DNA of 64,000 bases from Primula veris (taxonomy: Eukaryota > Streptophyta > Magnoliopsida > Ericales > Primulaceae). Location: assembly GCA_963682055.1 (NCBI GenBank), contig OY821740.1:34554795-34618794 (forward strand). Direction: 5' to 3'. Positions within the stretch are counted from its first letter, which is position 1. Every line of letters begins with the position of its first letter. A program made the position numbers and the translations under genes. This document shows positions 49,265 to 60,500 of this stretch, piece after piece. The notes under the pieces are model-generated. The model was given only the letters and a program-made list of their open reading frames with translations, ran no database searches and was not told where the DNA came from.

Positions 49265-50602
49265 ATGGGTGATCTCATAGCAAACTCCATTTCGGATTCA
49301 TATCCAAGAACCGATTTTTTCGAACAAAAATACAAATGCCAATCTTTATCCAATGCCGGTGGTCTTTTCGTAGGGTTTAGTCCTAAATCTTCAGAATCTG
49401 ACTCAGTCCGAAGCCCAACTTCTCCTCTGGATTTTTGGGTTTTCACTAATCTAGCTAACCCCTTTGTTAAATCTCCAAAATCACCTCATAAAAAATGGGG
49501 TAGCTCTAAAGTTGGATTAAGCATTATAGAGTCTCTTGATGATATAAATGCAATACCATCATCAAATACTCGAAATATTCTTACGAAAAAACCGTTTCTT
49601 TATGGTTCTACCGACGCACCTAATTCTCTGCCGAAAAACTATGGAGTTTTTACAAGTACACAAATTAAACCGTCCAATCTTCAAAAGGGTAGCTCTGATT
49701 GTGAAATTGTTCAGAACCCTTTTGAGGCTGGGTCTTTTGGAAATTTTCGATCTTGTTCATTGGATTCTGGCAAGTCTAGGCTGACTAACTTTTGTAACAA
49801 TTCGAGTTTTGAAAAATTTGGATCTAAAACAAGAATGAGCCCATTGGGTTCAAATCCTAAATTGATTAATAAAAGCCGAGTTCTACCCGAGCCAAATCCT
49901 GTTTCTGAACCCGTTAGCTCACCCCTTGATTTTATCGGGTCGCTCTCGGCTGCTGAGATTGAGCTTTCTGAGGATTATACCTGTGTAAAAACTTTTGGTC
50001 CTAACCCGAAAACTACTCATATTTTTGGTGACTATGTTTTCAAATGTCACCATAATAATGTCACCAAATTATCGTGTATCGAAAAACAGAAGATTAAATT
50101 GGAAGCTCCAAATTCATCTCTCCCAAGTGACTTTTTGAGCCTGTGTTACTATTGTAAGAAGATGCTGGAGGGCAAAGACATATACATGTATAGGTTAGTT
50201 ACACACGCGAGCTCATTTTTTCTGTTTAAAGTTCAGGCCTTTTTGGGTATAGCTTTTAAGCAAATAAGTTGTATCGTTTTCGGTTCATAAATTCTAGGTC
50301 CATTCAATTAAAGTTTCTAGCTTATTCTGGTCAGAAAACAAAAAGATAAGTCAGTCCACCAATTGGAGTTTGATTAATAATTAAAAATAATAATGGCTTA
50401 TTAGCTGATATCATCTAAGTTTTGCTTCAATATTTATGATTTTTTTTTGTTTTATTATAGAGGGGAGATAGCATTTTGCAGTGCAGAGTGCCGCTTGCAT
50501 GAGATTTCACTCGACGAGGAGAAAGAGAAAAAAGCATCCGTCTCTTCCCCCAAAAGCAGCTCTTCCAAGCCAATCAAGGCTGTAATGTTCTTCATCGGAT
50601 AG
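49265..50602 (+). CDS. FLZ: FCS-like zinc finger (FLZ, DUF581) protein
   Basis: Coding exons 49265-50193 and 50461-50602 give 356 residues. The frame is open further upstream, but that region is intron (acceptor AG at 49210-49211), so the first ATG after the acceptor (49265) was taken. The FLZ domain lies at about 290-325: C294-x2-C297, 18 residues, then F315-C316-S317-x2-C320, with the family's YMYRGE between. Exon 2 supplies the FCS half. The long Ser/Pro/Asn-rich N-terminus carries conserved family patches (SPTSPLDF near 65; LSEDYTC and GPNPKTTHIFGD before the finger). From family knowledge, FLZ proteins bind SnRK1 kinase subunits as adaptors and respond to sugar, energy and ABA status; they act in nucleus and cytoplasm. 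The subgroup (FLZ8/10-like) is inferred. The intron position within the zinc finger is typical. Confidence 0.9.
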
Positions 50603-52570
50603 CTACCTTCCGAATTTATCAACCATTTCACCTTCACTAGCTACTATTCCCATGAACGACGAAATATATACATAAAACCGAAGGTATACGCCCTTGATTA
50701 TCCGTATCTATGAGTGCTGCTTTTTTGTGCATTCGTGAGCAGCCTTTCGATGGTCATTGTGAGCATTGTTTTATCTTTCGGCAAATGTATTTTATTGATA
50801 ATTGTCATAGTGATGAATATGCAAGATGAACTAATTTTTGGTTTTGAATTGGACCATATGAAATGAGAAGTTTTATCTTAAATTATGATCTCCAATATTT
50901 TAGATGGAGTTGATGTATAAGCCTCCAAACTTGGCAAGTTAAATATATAAATATATGCTATTTTAAATTATTTGCTTGTTCTGCTACGAAGTATCTATAT
51001 GTGCAGTTGGAAAAGAATTAGGTAATGCGTGCTTTTGCTTTCCTTGTCGCGAATCTGAAACTGAGCCTTGTTTTGTTGCAGCTTATAAGCTCATGGTTTT
51101 TTCTTTTCCTTATTAGCTTGAGATTATTTTGTTGGTTTGTTCGATACACTGAGCTTTTTTCGTAGATCTGCTTGAAAAGGTTGGACGATTTAAAGTATAA
51201 GATCTGAAGTTTTTTTCTCGATCCAAACATCTAGCTTATTCAATACGTTGCTGCTTTTTCCAGATAATAATGTTAAAACTCTAGCGTAAGCTGGCCTAAT
51301 TAAGTTTTGCAGCTTATAAGCAAACTAACAAATAAGTTTACAATATAAAGAGCAGACATAAATTCAATTAGTGTTTGGAAATTATAAAACATCGCCTAAG
51401 AAGTAAGGAGAAAAGCAAAATGGTCGTCCAATGTGGTTAGAACCTTCAATACTCTGGCATGTTGAAACCCAGATCTTAACATTTGCCTAGTGTGACTGCG
51501 CGAGGCACATTCATGGTTTTCAAGTAGAACACGTGAACTTATCGCCTGTTTAAAAGTAACTAATTAGGTGATTAGGATTATTTACCATTCCTATCTGTGC
51601 TCTTTAATGTTCAAAACAATGAAATCATCGCGCTTTAGAATGGAGCAAGAGTGGTGAGGGACAGAACAAGAAAATCTTGCAGAGTTGTAAATGCAAGGAT
51701 TATAAATCTCTATTAATATTTTTGCACGTAATATTTGCACCCTGTGAAACCTTACACATCGACATGGTCTTACGTGAATTAAGTCCATATTTTTTTCTTG
51801 TATTATAAAGAAATAAATCTGTGCATCATTGGTTTTTAAATTTATACATGGTTGACATCGCTTGAAAAAAGCTCGTTATTTTTTTTCACAGTAAAGGGAA
51901 ATAAAAGCTGAAGGGAAAGGACAAACAATGAAACCCCATTAAGCTTTTTGTCTGCAACTCAAAATAACAGTAGTGGTAATTTAAAAGCAAAACGATCTGT
52001 TTTCAAAATGACTTTATACTTTCTATCAAGATTTCAAGAGTGCTTTGTATTTTGGAAGAAAAATCGTGGCCCTCTTTGCTCTTACCGTGTGCCCAGATTC
52101 CAGAGCCTTGCAGTATTTAAAATCATAATTTTTGAGCCACTCATCATATAATTCAGGAATGGGATAAAAATTTGATCAAAGAAATGTCTAAAAAAATTTG
52201 AGCCACATTGTATACTTTGGTACTTATGAAAGAGGGCCTATACTTTTAGATTTCACCTACTCAACCCGGGACAGAAATAATAATGTCTATTTGTAAGAAT
52301 CACAACTCATAAGAGAGCTTTCACCACCTGATGAAACCTTTCCAATCACACAAACATCTGCTCTAAAAAGTAAATTGCATTTATTAAAATGAAATCAACA
52401 TGATTATTTGAATGCAACAATAGAAAGAGGAACAAACAATGAAGCATGAACAGAAAACAAGAGGCATAAATATCTTAACATCAGAAGATGCAAATTAACA
52501 GGACCTGTCTCCTTCTTTCTTAATAAATTCTAGTTTCCATCATTTTTTTTCTCAAGCGTAACAACTTCCA
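50603..52570. other. FLZ 3' UTR and convergent intergenic region
   Basis: The sequence between the FLZ stop codon and the 3' end of the CHY/RING gene, which are transcribed towards each other. AT-rich, with no coding exon series, RNA gene or clear repeat. The first 200-300 bases are probably FLZ 3' UTR. Confidence 0.5.
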
Positions 52571-52577
52571 TATTCAT

Positions 52578-52583
52578 TTTATT
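52578..52583 (-). terminator. AATAAA polyadenylation signal of the CHY/RING gene
   Basis: AATAAA on the minus strand, 21 bases after the TAA stop at 52605-52607. This is a near-canonical plant signal, though a more distal site further left is also possible. Confidence 0.4.
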
Positions 52584-52604
52584 CACGAATCTTAATCTCG
52601 TCTC

Positions 52605-55357
52605 TTATCTCCCTCTTGTTTGGCGCGTGTTGTAAGACTTGCAGCTGGGACATTTCTGAGCCACCACATGATATTGAACCTCCGAGGTCTTTTCGCAATC
52701 ATTACAAAGAATCCAAACCTGCATTCAAAATTCCAAGCGTATTGCGATAATGTGATGTTTATCCTGAGAGTAAGTAAACAAGAAACCTCGAAAGTACCAA
52801 GGTAAAACAGAAACTGGTGGCGAGTCGTAAAATTCAACCATCAAATATTCAGTAGTCTTATAGTCCAAATCCAATATTAATGGTAACTTATAACTTAAAA
52901 CGGTGACTATGTTAACTACAACTATAGAAAATCCCAGTATAACAGAATTTGACTGCTTCATGAAAACTTTAATGTTAATACTCTATCCTTCAATTAAGAC
53001 AAATTGGTCCCTAGAAAATGAAGAGGAAGATAAAACTAGCTATTTACAAGCAAGTAACAATCTGTTGGCCGATTTTCAAAAAAAAAAAAAAAACATTGGC
53101 CGATGTCAGATTGCTTACGGTATATCTACCATAACCTAAAACGATTTTACTAAGCACCGCGGAATACAAAAATTATCATTTTTTTACTCGGTTAACAAAA
53201 AAAATAAGATTTTTCATGTTTTGAATTGTTATTTTCCAAAAGAGACTAACCATCTTATTACGATAATCTTCTGGCATAGGTGTTATGGCAACCTCCATGT
53301 CAAATTTCTCCCAAACCCTTGACATATCACAGACGGACTTGGAGCAGATAGGACAAGCATATCTATCAAAATGAATAGATGCAGTTACCAACTAATTAGA
53401 AGACGTGCCAAAAAAAAAGAAAAAAAAGAACTATAATAAAGCTTTTGACACTCACTGGTAATGCTCTTGTAACTCCTTTAAGCAGCTCTTGTGAATTGTA
53501 TGTCCACAAGGCATTACAGTCACGTCATTTGTCGACTCAAATAGATACTGCAGGAACCATCTCATATTAGAGAGTGCGCAAAGATAATATTCAATAGGGC
53601 ATGTATATTAAGGGGATGCCAATTTAATAGAAGGAATGTAGCTAACTGATGGGGTATACCTCAAAACAAACTGGGCAATCATGGTGCATCGCTCCTTCCA
53701 CACAAGGGTGGCTGTTCTTTATCAGCACGGGGTAGCAACATCCTGAATTAAAATAATTAACACACAAATGATGAGATATTGTATCCATTTGAGTAATACC
53801 AAAAAGTGGGATAAGTGATAATGGTAGAAAGTCAAAAGAAAGTCGCGACTTACTGCACTTGTAGCAGTGGAAGAAGTTATCCTGGCCACCAATTCTGCAG
53901 TCAAAAAGTTTATTACAGATATATGAAAATTATCAGGATTCAACAACAGTTATAGAATAACACCCGAATGAAAGAAGAAGCTTGTAATAAAAGGTTACAG
54001 AAAGTGTCTCGGCCTCACAGGGTTCTGAATTAATCCCCATGACCACATTTTTTACACATTTGTTCAAGATTTAGTTGCAAACTACTACACAAAGTACTCA
54101 ATTAGGACTGGAGGTCTACTTTTAGATGAGCTTCTTCCGATAAGATGAAACAGTATCGTAAATACTAGAATAATACGAAACAGTACCTGCATATCCCACA
54201 CCCCTCACAGTGATACTGCAATTTAGATGTCTGCCAAAATAAGATAGCAAAATGTCTATCAGCAAAACATAATCCTTAGATTATACGACCTCTGAGAAAG
54301 GCCCTTCTTAATTATGATTTATTTAACTCAAAAAAAATCCTTTTGACTTACATTATCATCCCACAACTTACAGGTCTCACAGAAGTATCTTCCCATACAC
54401 ACTCCGCAGCTTGTACAAATCTGCCCAACCTGCTTACAACAAAATTCAACATAAATTAAGGAACAGCTATATATGCCATCCAAAATAATTGAGAAAACAG
54501 TATAAGTTGATGCAGTAAAAATCCAATCCAAAACCCACCTCTTGTTCTGTGCCACAAAGCGAACAGATGACCTGTAAGTGAAGTTGGATTAGAAACTCAG
54601 CTAAAGTCTTAACAGTTTAAGGAAATATAATACTTCATAAACCATCAAGAAAAAATGATTTAACATCATATGAAGAAATAAATTATAAGCTGAGTCTACC
54701 TGCTGTATTTGATGGCGGGGTATGTCATGTCTGTGCTTTTGCTCAATATCAATATTATTCTGCAAAATGGTAGGTTACATAAGTCGATAGAATCTTTGAA
54801 CATACTGAGGTGATTGCGCCCAACAAGTTGAAAAATATATGTATGATTCAGAGGACACAATAAGTGTATAATAATTTAAACTTTAGACATATCTGCCTTA
54901 AAATAATAGATATAGCACATGAAATAAGTTCAGAATGAAACACTGTCATAATTTCCGTAACAAATATTTCAAGAAAGAAATCAACTTCAACAAACCTTTG
55001 CTTCATTATGACAATGCCGACAATCATATATTTCATTGCAACATGGGGCTCTGATTCGGCACCGCCTTCGATAATGGGAGCACCTTTAAAGGATCACAAA
55101 ATCATTGTTAAAAATAAAAAAATAAAAAAAATAATGAAGTGCATAACAAGACAAGAGACGAGAACGTACCCAAACTGCATGTAACCATTATCTAAGGATT
55201 CCGTAACGCCAGTAGTCTTGTCAAAAGATGGTTTTTCCACCGAAACAAGGTCTTCAGAAGAATTTTTCTCAACGGTGTTTTCTACGCTGATGTTCTCTTG
55301 AAAATTTTCCTTCTCAAAAGTTACCGCCTCAGAACGATCCAAAGCTATGCCCACCAT
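52605..55357 (-). CDS. CHYR: CHY zinc finger and RING E3 ubiquitin ligase (MIEL1/RZFP34/CHYR class)
   Basis: Minus-strand exons, 5' to 3': 55357-55170, 55083-54996, 54759-54700, 54571-54539, 54429-54352, 54230-54187, 53894-53854, 53742-53660, 53547-53456, 53362-53251, 52718-52605. They sum to 933 nt and give 310 residues; all junctions are GT-AG and in phase. Domain order: variable acidic N-terminus (1-60); CHY zinc finger opening with C64-S-H-Y and the RCRIRAPCC block; the CTCHY segment with HCEGCGICR; a RING-H2 (C200, C203, C219, H221, H224, C227, C239, C242); and a C-terminal zinc ribbon (C278, C281, C296, C299). All metal ligands I could check are present. From family knowledge, these monomeric E3 ligases ubiquitinate substrates such as MYB factors or SnRK2 partners and affect ABA, drought and defence responses. 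The start was chosen at the ATG giving the usual length; an upstream ATG could add 24 residues. Confidence 0.92.
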
Positions 55358-55759
55358 TTCGTCTTTTTATAATACTAAAGACTAAATATCAGCTGAATTC
55401 AAGCCTAATGCACCTGCATGTAGGAATTTGTTAAGTAAAAGGCATATCTAGGTGCCCATCCAACTAAACAACACTACATCAAGTGCCGTTGCCACCTAAA
55501 AACCGAAACACCAATCAATGTTGCAATGTAAATTTCAACAATATTCGACAGCTCCAATCAGCATTACACGGGCAGAAAGGGAACCATTGCAAGATTGACG
55601 CTTCAAGTGGTCTCCACATCCATCTAAATTATATACCAAACCTATTGTAAAACCAATACACCACTATATCAATTGCGTTTTCGATGTGATAAAATTGTCC
55701 AAAATAGAGGAGGAGAGAAGTGATTAGTGAGTTGTAATTCCTATATAGGACAAGCCTAC

Positions 55760-55826
55760 CTTGATCTGCAGTTCTGCGCCTCGTCTTCCTTATGTGAAAC
55801 TCATCCAGAAAATCCACCATTTTCAT
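55760..55826 (-). other. Upstream exon of the CHY/RING gene: leader or N-terminal extension
   Basis: An ATG at 55826 opens a frame that runs to a good donor (AAG|GTAGGC at 55760/55759). Spliced to an acceptor at 55363-55364, it continues in frame through Asp-Glu into the main ATG at 55357, adding 24 residues rich in Lys/Arg. Family members normally start near the second ATG, so this may be 5' UTR, an uORF or an alternative start. The acceptor lacks a good pyrimidine tract. Confidence 0.4.
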
Positions 55827-55829
55827 CTT

Positions 55830-57950
55830 TTATGAGCTTCACAAGAACACACAGAATCCATGTCCTTCAACATTAATCATCCCTTGTTATCTAACTGTTT
55901 GGGAAGCATAATAAAAGGTATTACTAAATGGGTAAACCGGTAATTTTAAAACGTAGCAGGGGTGAGATCTCCTTTTCACCCTCTCCAAACTCGCACTCTC
56001 ATTACGTGAAGGGAAAAAAAGACCAGGTCTCATACGAAGACAATCATGTGAGACGAAGAAGTACCACTACTACTAAGTATATATTTGGAAAAGTAGATTA
56101 CTCCATGGAAGAATCTACAAAAGGAATAATTTTATAAGAACGAAAATGCAACGTCAATTACGATAACTATTTCTGTTACAAAACTTTCATGTTTGCTATC
56201 TTTCATTGCGAATAAAAGTATTACCGTCAATCACTATAGGTCTAGATCGAAATGGTAAGAGATTAGCAAGATTGGAATATCTAGTAAGACTTGAGAGTTT
56301 GGGAGGCTGGATAAGTCGAGTGAGAGGCTAAATTTCGCATGGCTTGTACGTTCTAACTAATAACTTGACAGCAAACATAAAACTATCACAAATCCAAAGA
56401 AGAAATAAAGACGTGCTAAAAGGTACAACTACTGCTCATCATATCCTACAGAAAGTCCTAAACCTCAATTACAAGAGATCACTTCAAAACTACTAAATAT
56501 CCAATAGACAAGTCTTTTTTACAGAGTATAAGCAACACAATAAGCAATTTTCTGAAAGAGTTCCTCATCTTCTGCTACACTTCTTTTTTTTTATTATTAT
56601 TTTGTCCTGTCTGACCTCGTTCTCCTGTTTAATATATTTTCTTTCCAAAATGCAAATGCACTAATGGAGACAATACTCAATCCTATCGCCACAATACTCA
56701 ATCCTATCGCTGGCAACCCTTCCAATTTTCAAACTCTTAAGCTCCGCTTATGCATATTTCGCAATCTAGTTCAAAAACAACTAGATATATAGACAACAAT
56801 GTGACCCTTGTTGTGGTCCGACTAAGCCACACAAGTTTACCTACCCTAACGATAAGATAATAGCAGGAAAACTAACGGAACTCAGGTAGGCCCAATGTAA
56901 GTGTGGATTTTCTCCAGGATGATTTAGGATCGAGGGGAAAGGACTTTTATTAGTCACCTTATTATTTAATTCTTGGTCGAGCCTTTTGCATTTATTAAGT
57001 TCGACTTTTTTAAATTTTGGCTGTGTTTGGACTTCCCAATTCACATAAAACTTAACAGTTCCGTTGCAATTTTAACTGATATTAAATATACTTTAGTTTA
57101 TGTAATTTTGTTGGAAACCACCTCGAAGACCACATAAAATTTCTCATAATTCAAGAAAATATATCACAAACAGAAGATACACGATGAAACAATTACCAAG
57201 CATAATTATTCACGCATGAATAATAAATAAACCAAATGGACAAAAGCGGAAAAAAATCAAATATCCAAATAAAATAACAAATCATGCAAATACAAATAAT
57301 TCTTTCAGGATAAAAAAACGAAAGAGTTTACTCTGTTTCAGCATCACAATAAATCCCAAAAATTTAATCAATACACTTAATAAGTCAGACAAACGCACAT
57401 ATGGTCCTACCGACTTTTACCAAGTCTTTTATTAGTTTTGTTTTCTCTAATGATTAATTTATTGATCAATGAACATAATACGTTAGGATTTTTAGCATTG
57501 TCCTCGCAACGAAATCTACTAGATACAAAAGCCAAGTTGTGATTTATTTACCTACAATCTAAATTCTAGACCAAAAAAGTGCCACAATTGCGGAAATTTA
57601 ACGCAAAGAGAAGTAAAAAATTAAAATATTTTGATTTAAGAGTGTTTTTGAAATGAAACCTAATTAATCATAAAAACCTAACATGTGATCAATCTAACCA
57701 TAATCTAACTCAAATAGTAAAAAATATGGTTTTTGAAATGAAACCTAATCAATCACAATTCACAAATACCTTAATTTTAATCTCTTTATCTATAAACCAA
57801 CCCAAACAGAGCAGAATACGAAAATTCATATAAAAAAGTGATTTATTTACCTACAATCCAAACAAGCAGTGAATAATAATACCGAAATTTAAATATTTAA
57901 TCGACAGACAGATTTTAAAAAAAAGTGAGAGCTTAATTAATTTCACAAAC
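55830..57950. other. Probable leader intron of the CHY/RING gene, otherwise gene-free
   Basis: AT-rich sequence with no coding exon series. If the leader model is right, it is an intron of about 2.1 kb; otherwise it is intergenic. No repeats of note beyond a duplicated CAATACTCAATCCTATCGC at about 56682. Confidence 0.4.
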
Positions 57951-57954
57951 TAAC

Positions 57955-58050
57955 AAATTGTCGATTACGTCGCCGATTAACCGGAGCTCCGATGATTCGC
58001 CGTGCGAGTATTGTTTTTTTTGTTTTAGAGAGAGAAAGAGAGTGATGAAT
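57955..58050 (-). other. Probable 5' leader exon of the CHY/RING gene
   Basis: On the minus strand a CT-rich start (CTCTCTTTCTCTCTCTAAAAC) is followed by a stretch less AT-rich than its flanks, with CGGCGAATCATCGGAGCTCC, then a donor-like GTTAGT at 57954. It lies about 40 bp downstream of a TATA box. Assignment to the CHY/RING gene, with introns of about 2 kb in the leader, is inferred from strand and proximity. Confidence 0.4.
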
Positions 58051-58080
58051 ATATGAGTTATTTTGTAAGCTGGAGATCAT

Positions 58081-58086
58081 TTTATA
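58081..58086 (-). promoter_or_regulatory. TATA box for leftward transcription
   Basis: ACTATAAAATG on the minus strand, followed 40-55 bases later by a CT-rich transcription-start-like tract (58025-58042). This spacing is typical of plant promoters. The only leftward gene in reach is the CHY/RING gene. Confidence 0.5.
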
Positions 58087-59580
58087 GTGAGAGGGTTCTT
58101 TTTTAAAATTAAATGAAAAGGGTAAGATGGTGATAAAGTCTATGAGATATGAGTGATTGTTAATAACTCCCGTTAACTTTGAGTTCTATCAATTGGACCC
58201 TCTAAATTGTTTTAACTCTTGGCAACTGCGAGTTAGTTTTTCGGATAACAAAACTTTACGTTTGATGGTCTGCTCAGTTTTTGAAATTCTTATTTTAACC
58301 TACACCTATGCAAATCAAGCGAACGGATAAATAGTTTCTTTGCTTCAAATGGCTTTTCATCTCGTATTACGTACGTTGGCAATTAAGAGATAAACATAAC
58401 CGATAAATACTTTTGTAACAACAACTATTTGGACATGGAGCTGGTATTTTTATTTTGGGGTTTTTAAATATTAAAATACTATTTTACGGGGTCACATGAC
58501 ACGATATTCTTGACTTTATTTCAATTAGATTTGTAATGGAAATATAGCAATTTATACATGCAAGATTGTGGCGAAAGCCTTAAGTCCCCACGTAGGGAGG
58601 GACATGGGGCTAATGAATACTACTTCACTCGGCTCATATTATAGGGATGCATTATGAAACCAAATTATACAACACAACTATTTTTTTCACTTTAACTACT
58701 AAAATGATATATTTTTTCAAATATTGGTTGTCACGCTTTCATGTTTTACCTATTAAGATTAAGAAAATATAGGAAATGAATGACCCATATTAACTGTGCT
58801 GACAAAGTTGACAAATTGAGTCTAGTTTGTATGCATTATATACAAGTATAATTATTATTTATACTTCTTTCAACACCTCTACATATTCTTTATCGGTTAA
58901 TAGGTGTACAACAATAATGTTGTCACTATTCCAATTAATTTTGTACTTCACAATAAATTGGGACGAGGAAGTATAAAATTGGTTTAGTAAGGCTAGTCGT
59001 AAAAAGTATAAAAGTTGTAAAAGTGATGTTGTTTGTGGGTACAATTACAAAGTCTCAAAGATTGAGGGATTTATTTGCCATTCACTCTTTTATATTTATA
59101 TTTTAGCCAAAAATATCTAAGGTGTTGGATTGCGTGTCGAATTTACTACTCCTACTGTATTAAATAAATATATTAGATGAGGTGAATGTATCACATCACA
59201 TGAATAGGTGGACTTCATATCTATTCAAGTCAATTATTTAATACGTGTTGACATAGTTCATTGAACCTTTGAATTTAATTGATAAGCTCTATTTTTGTCA
59301 AACAAACCAATGCTCAGGTGACGTGGAAAATGATTATCATTGTGAGGATCACGTTGTTTACTTTATACTCACGTGATCTTATCGCGTGGGATTATATTTA
59401 TAAGTTATGTGATAAAACACGCAACGAATTAGTAAAATATCCTTGAATTTTTTTTCCTATTCAATGTGATTCTTTTTTTCTGTTTATAATATAAAAAGTG
59501 TATAATTTACAACTTTACAATAGAATTATGCAAACATTTAGGCTTGTTCAATGTCCAAATGATATGGAGAGAAGAGAGGA
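58087..59580. other. Intergenic region upstream of the CHY/RING gene
   Basis: AT-rich DNA without a recognisable gene. It presumably carries upstream promoter elements for the leftward CHY/RING gene near its left end. A possible decayed Stowaway element lies at 58862-58973. Confidence 0.5.
58862..58973. mobile_element. Decayed Stowaway-like MITE
   Basis: The right end TTGGGACGAGGAAGTA is close to the inverted Stowaway terminus. The left end TACTTCTTTCAAC matches only over the first six to seven bases. Size (112 bp) and flanking TA fit, but the left terminus is poor. Confidence 0.35.
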
Positions 59581-59589
59581 TTAATAGAA

Positions 59590-60015
59590 ATAAACTTGTC
59601 AAGTGATGTTTAATTAAAAGGTGTAGATTTTTTTTTGTTTTTTTTCGGTAAGTGTAGTTTTATTATGTGTATCATATTGAACAACATGTATATATGCCTG
59701 GCAGATTTAGATGGTTGCTTCTGTATTTTTCTTTCTTTCTAATCAATGTGAATTATTTCTGTTTGTAAAGAGTTGGTATAATTTAGAGCTTACGATACAA
59801 ATTACAAACGTTAAGTAACATTGTAAAACGGTTGTCAAGTGATGTAAACTATAAAAAAAAACTATAAAACTGTTGTCAAGTGATGTAGGTATAATTGATA
59901 GACAAAAATAATTTATAAACTATAAAACTGTTGTCAAGTGATGTACGTATAAGATGTAGGTTTTCCTTTTGTATCACATTGAGCAACATTTATGCTTGCC
60001 TTGGCAGACTAAGAT
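59590..60015. repeat. Local repeat cluster (TTGTCAAGTGATGT units)
   Basis: TTGTCAAGTGATGTA occurs at about 59838, 59873 and 59933, preceded by AACTATAAAACTG in the last two, and a related ACTTGTCAAGTGATGTTTAA lies at about 59596. Both the early and late parts continue into TGTATCA.ATTGA.CAACAT and TGCCT.GGCAGA. The layout suggests an about 300-bp duplication with an inner short tandem repeat. Confidence 0.65.
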
Positions 60016-60214
60016 ATTTATTCTGTGTAAAATTTTGTACCGAGGCTAGCAACAATATGATCATCCATCAAATTCTAGCAGAGGAATAAAAGGGGAGAAA
60101 ATGCAGAGAAAATGTGCCGAGTCTTTCAGTGAAAACTACTTAAACAGGACATCAAAAGCTCCTATAGTCGTGGGCGAACGTTTGATTATAGAGCCGACGT
60201 ATGTGAGACCCCGA

Positions 60215-60390
60215 TTTTGGAACCTTTTCAAGGCGCCTATCCTTACAGACAATATATACAATTAATTAATTTTCTCAAAACGTAGCAAAAAACAATGGGA
60301 ACACCCGAAAACTCAGTTGTTGCAGAAATAGAAAACTTTGTCGCCTATCCTTTTCAGTTTTCAAGGCGCCTATCCTTAAAGACAAAGCTC
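60215..60390. repeat. Short repeats TTTTCAAGGCGCCTATCCTT in the DnaJ 3' flank
   Basis: TTCAAGGCGCCTATCCTTA followed by .AGACA appears at about 60227 and 60360, and CGCCTATCCTTTTCAG between them at about 60341. They lie 110-290 bases downstream of the DnaJ stop, possibly within its 3' UTR. Confidence 0.6.
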
Positions 60391-60500
60391 AGTTGTTGCC
60401 AATACATGTTAGATTTTCATACAATGGAAGGTGTAGTCTGATAACAATCAGAATTAGCAAAAATAGAAAACTAAGCTTGAAAGTTTCAACCAAACAAACC

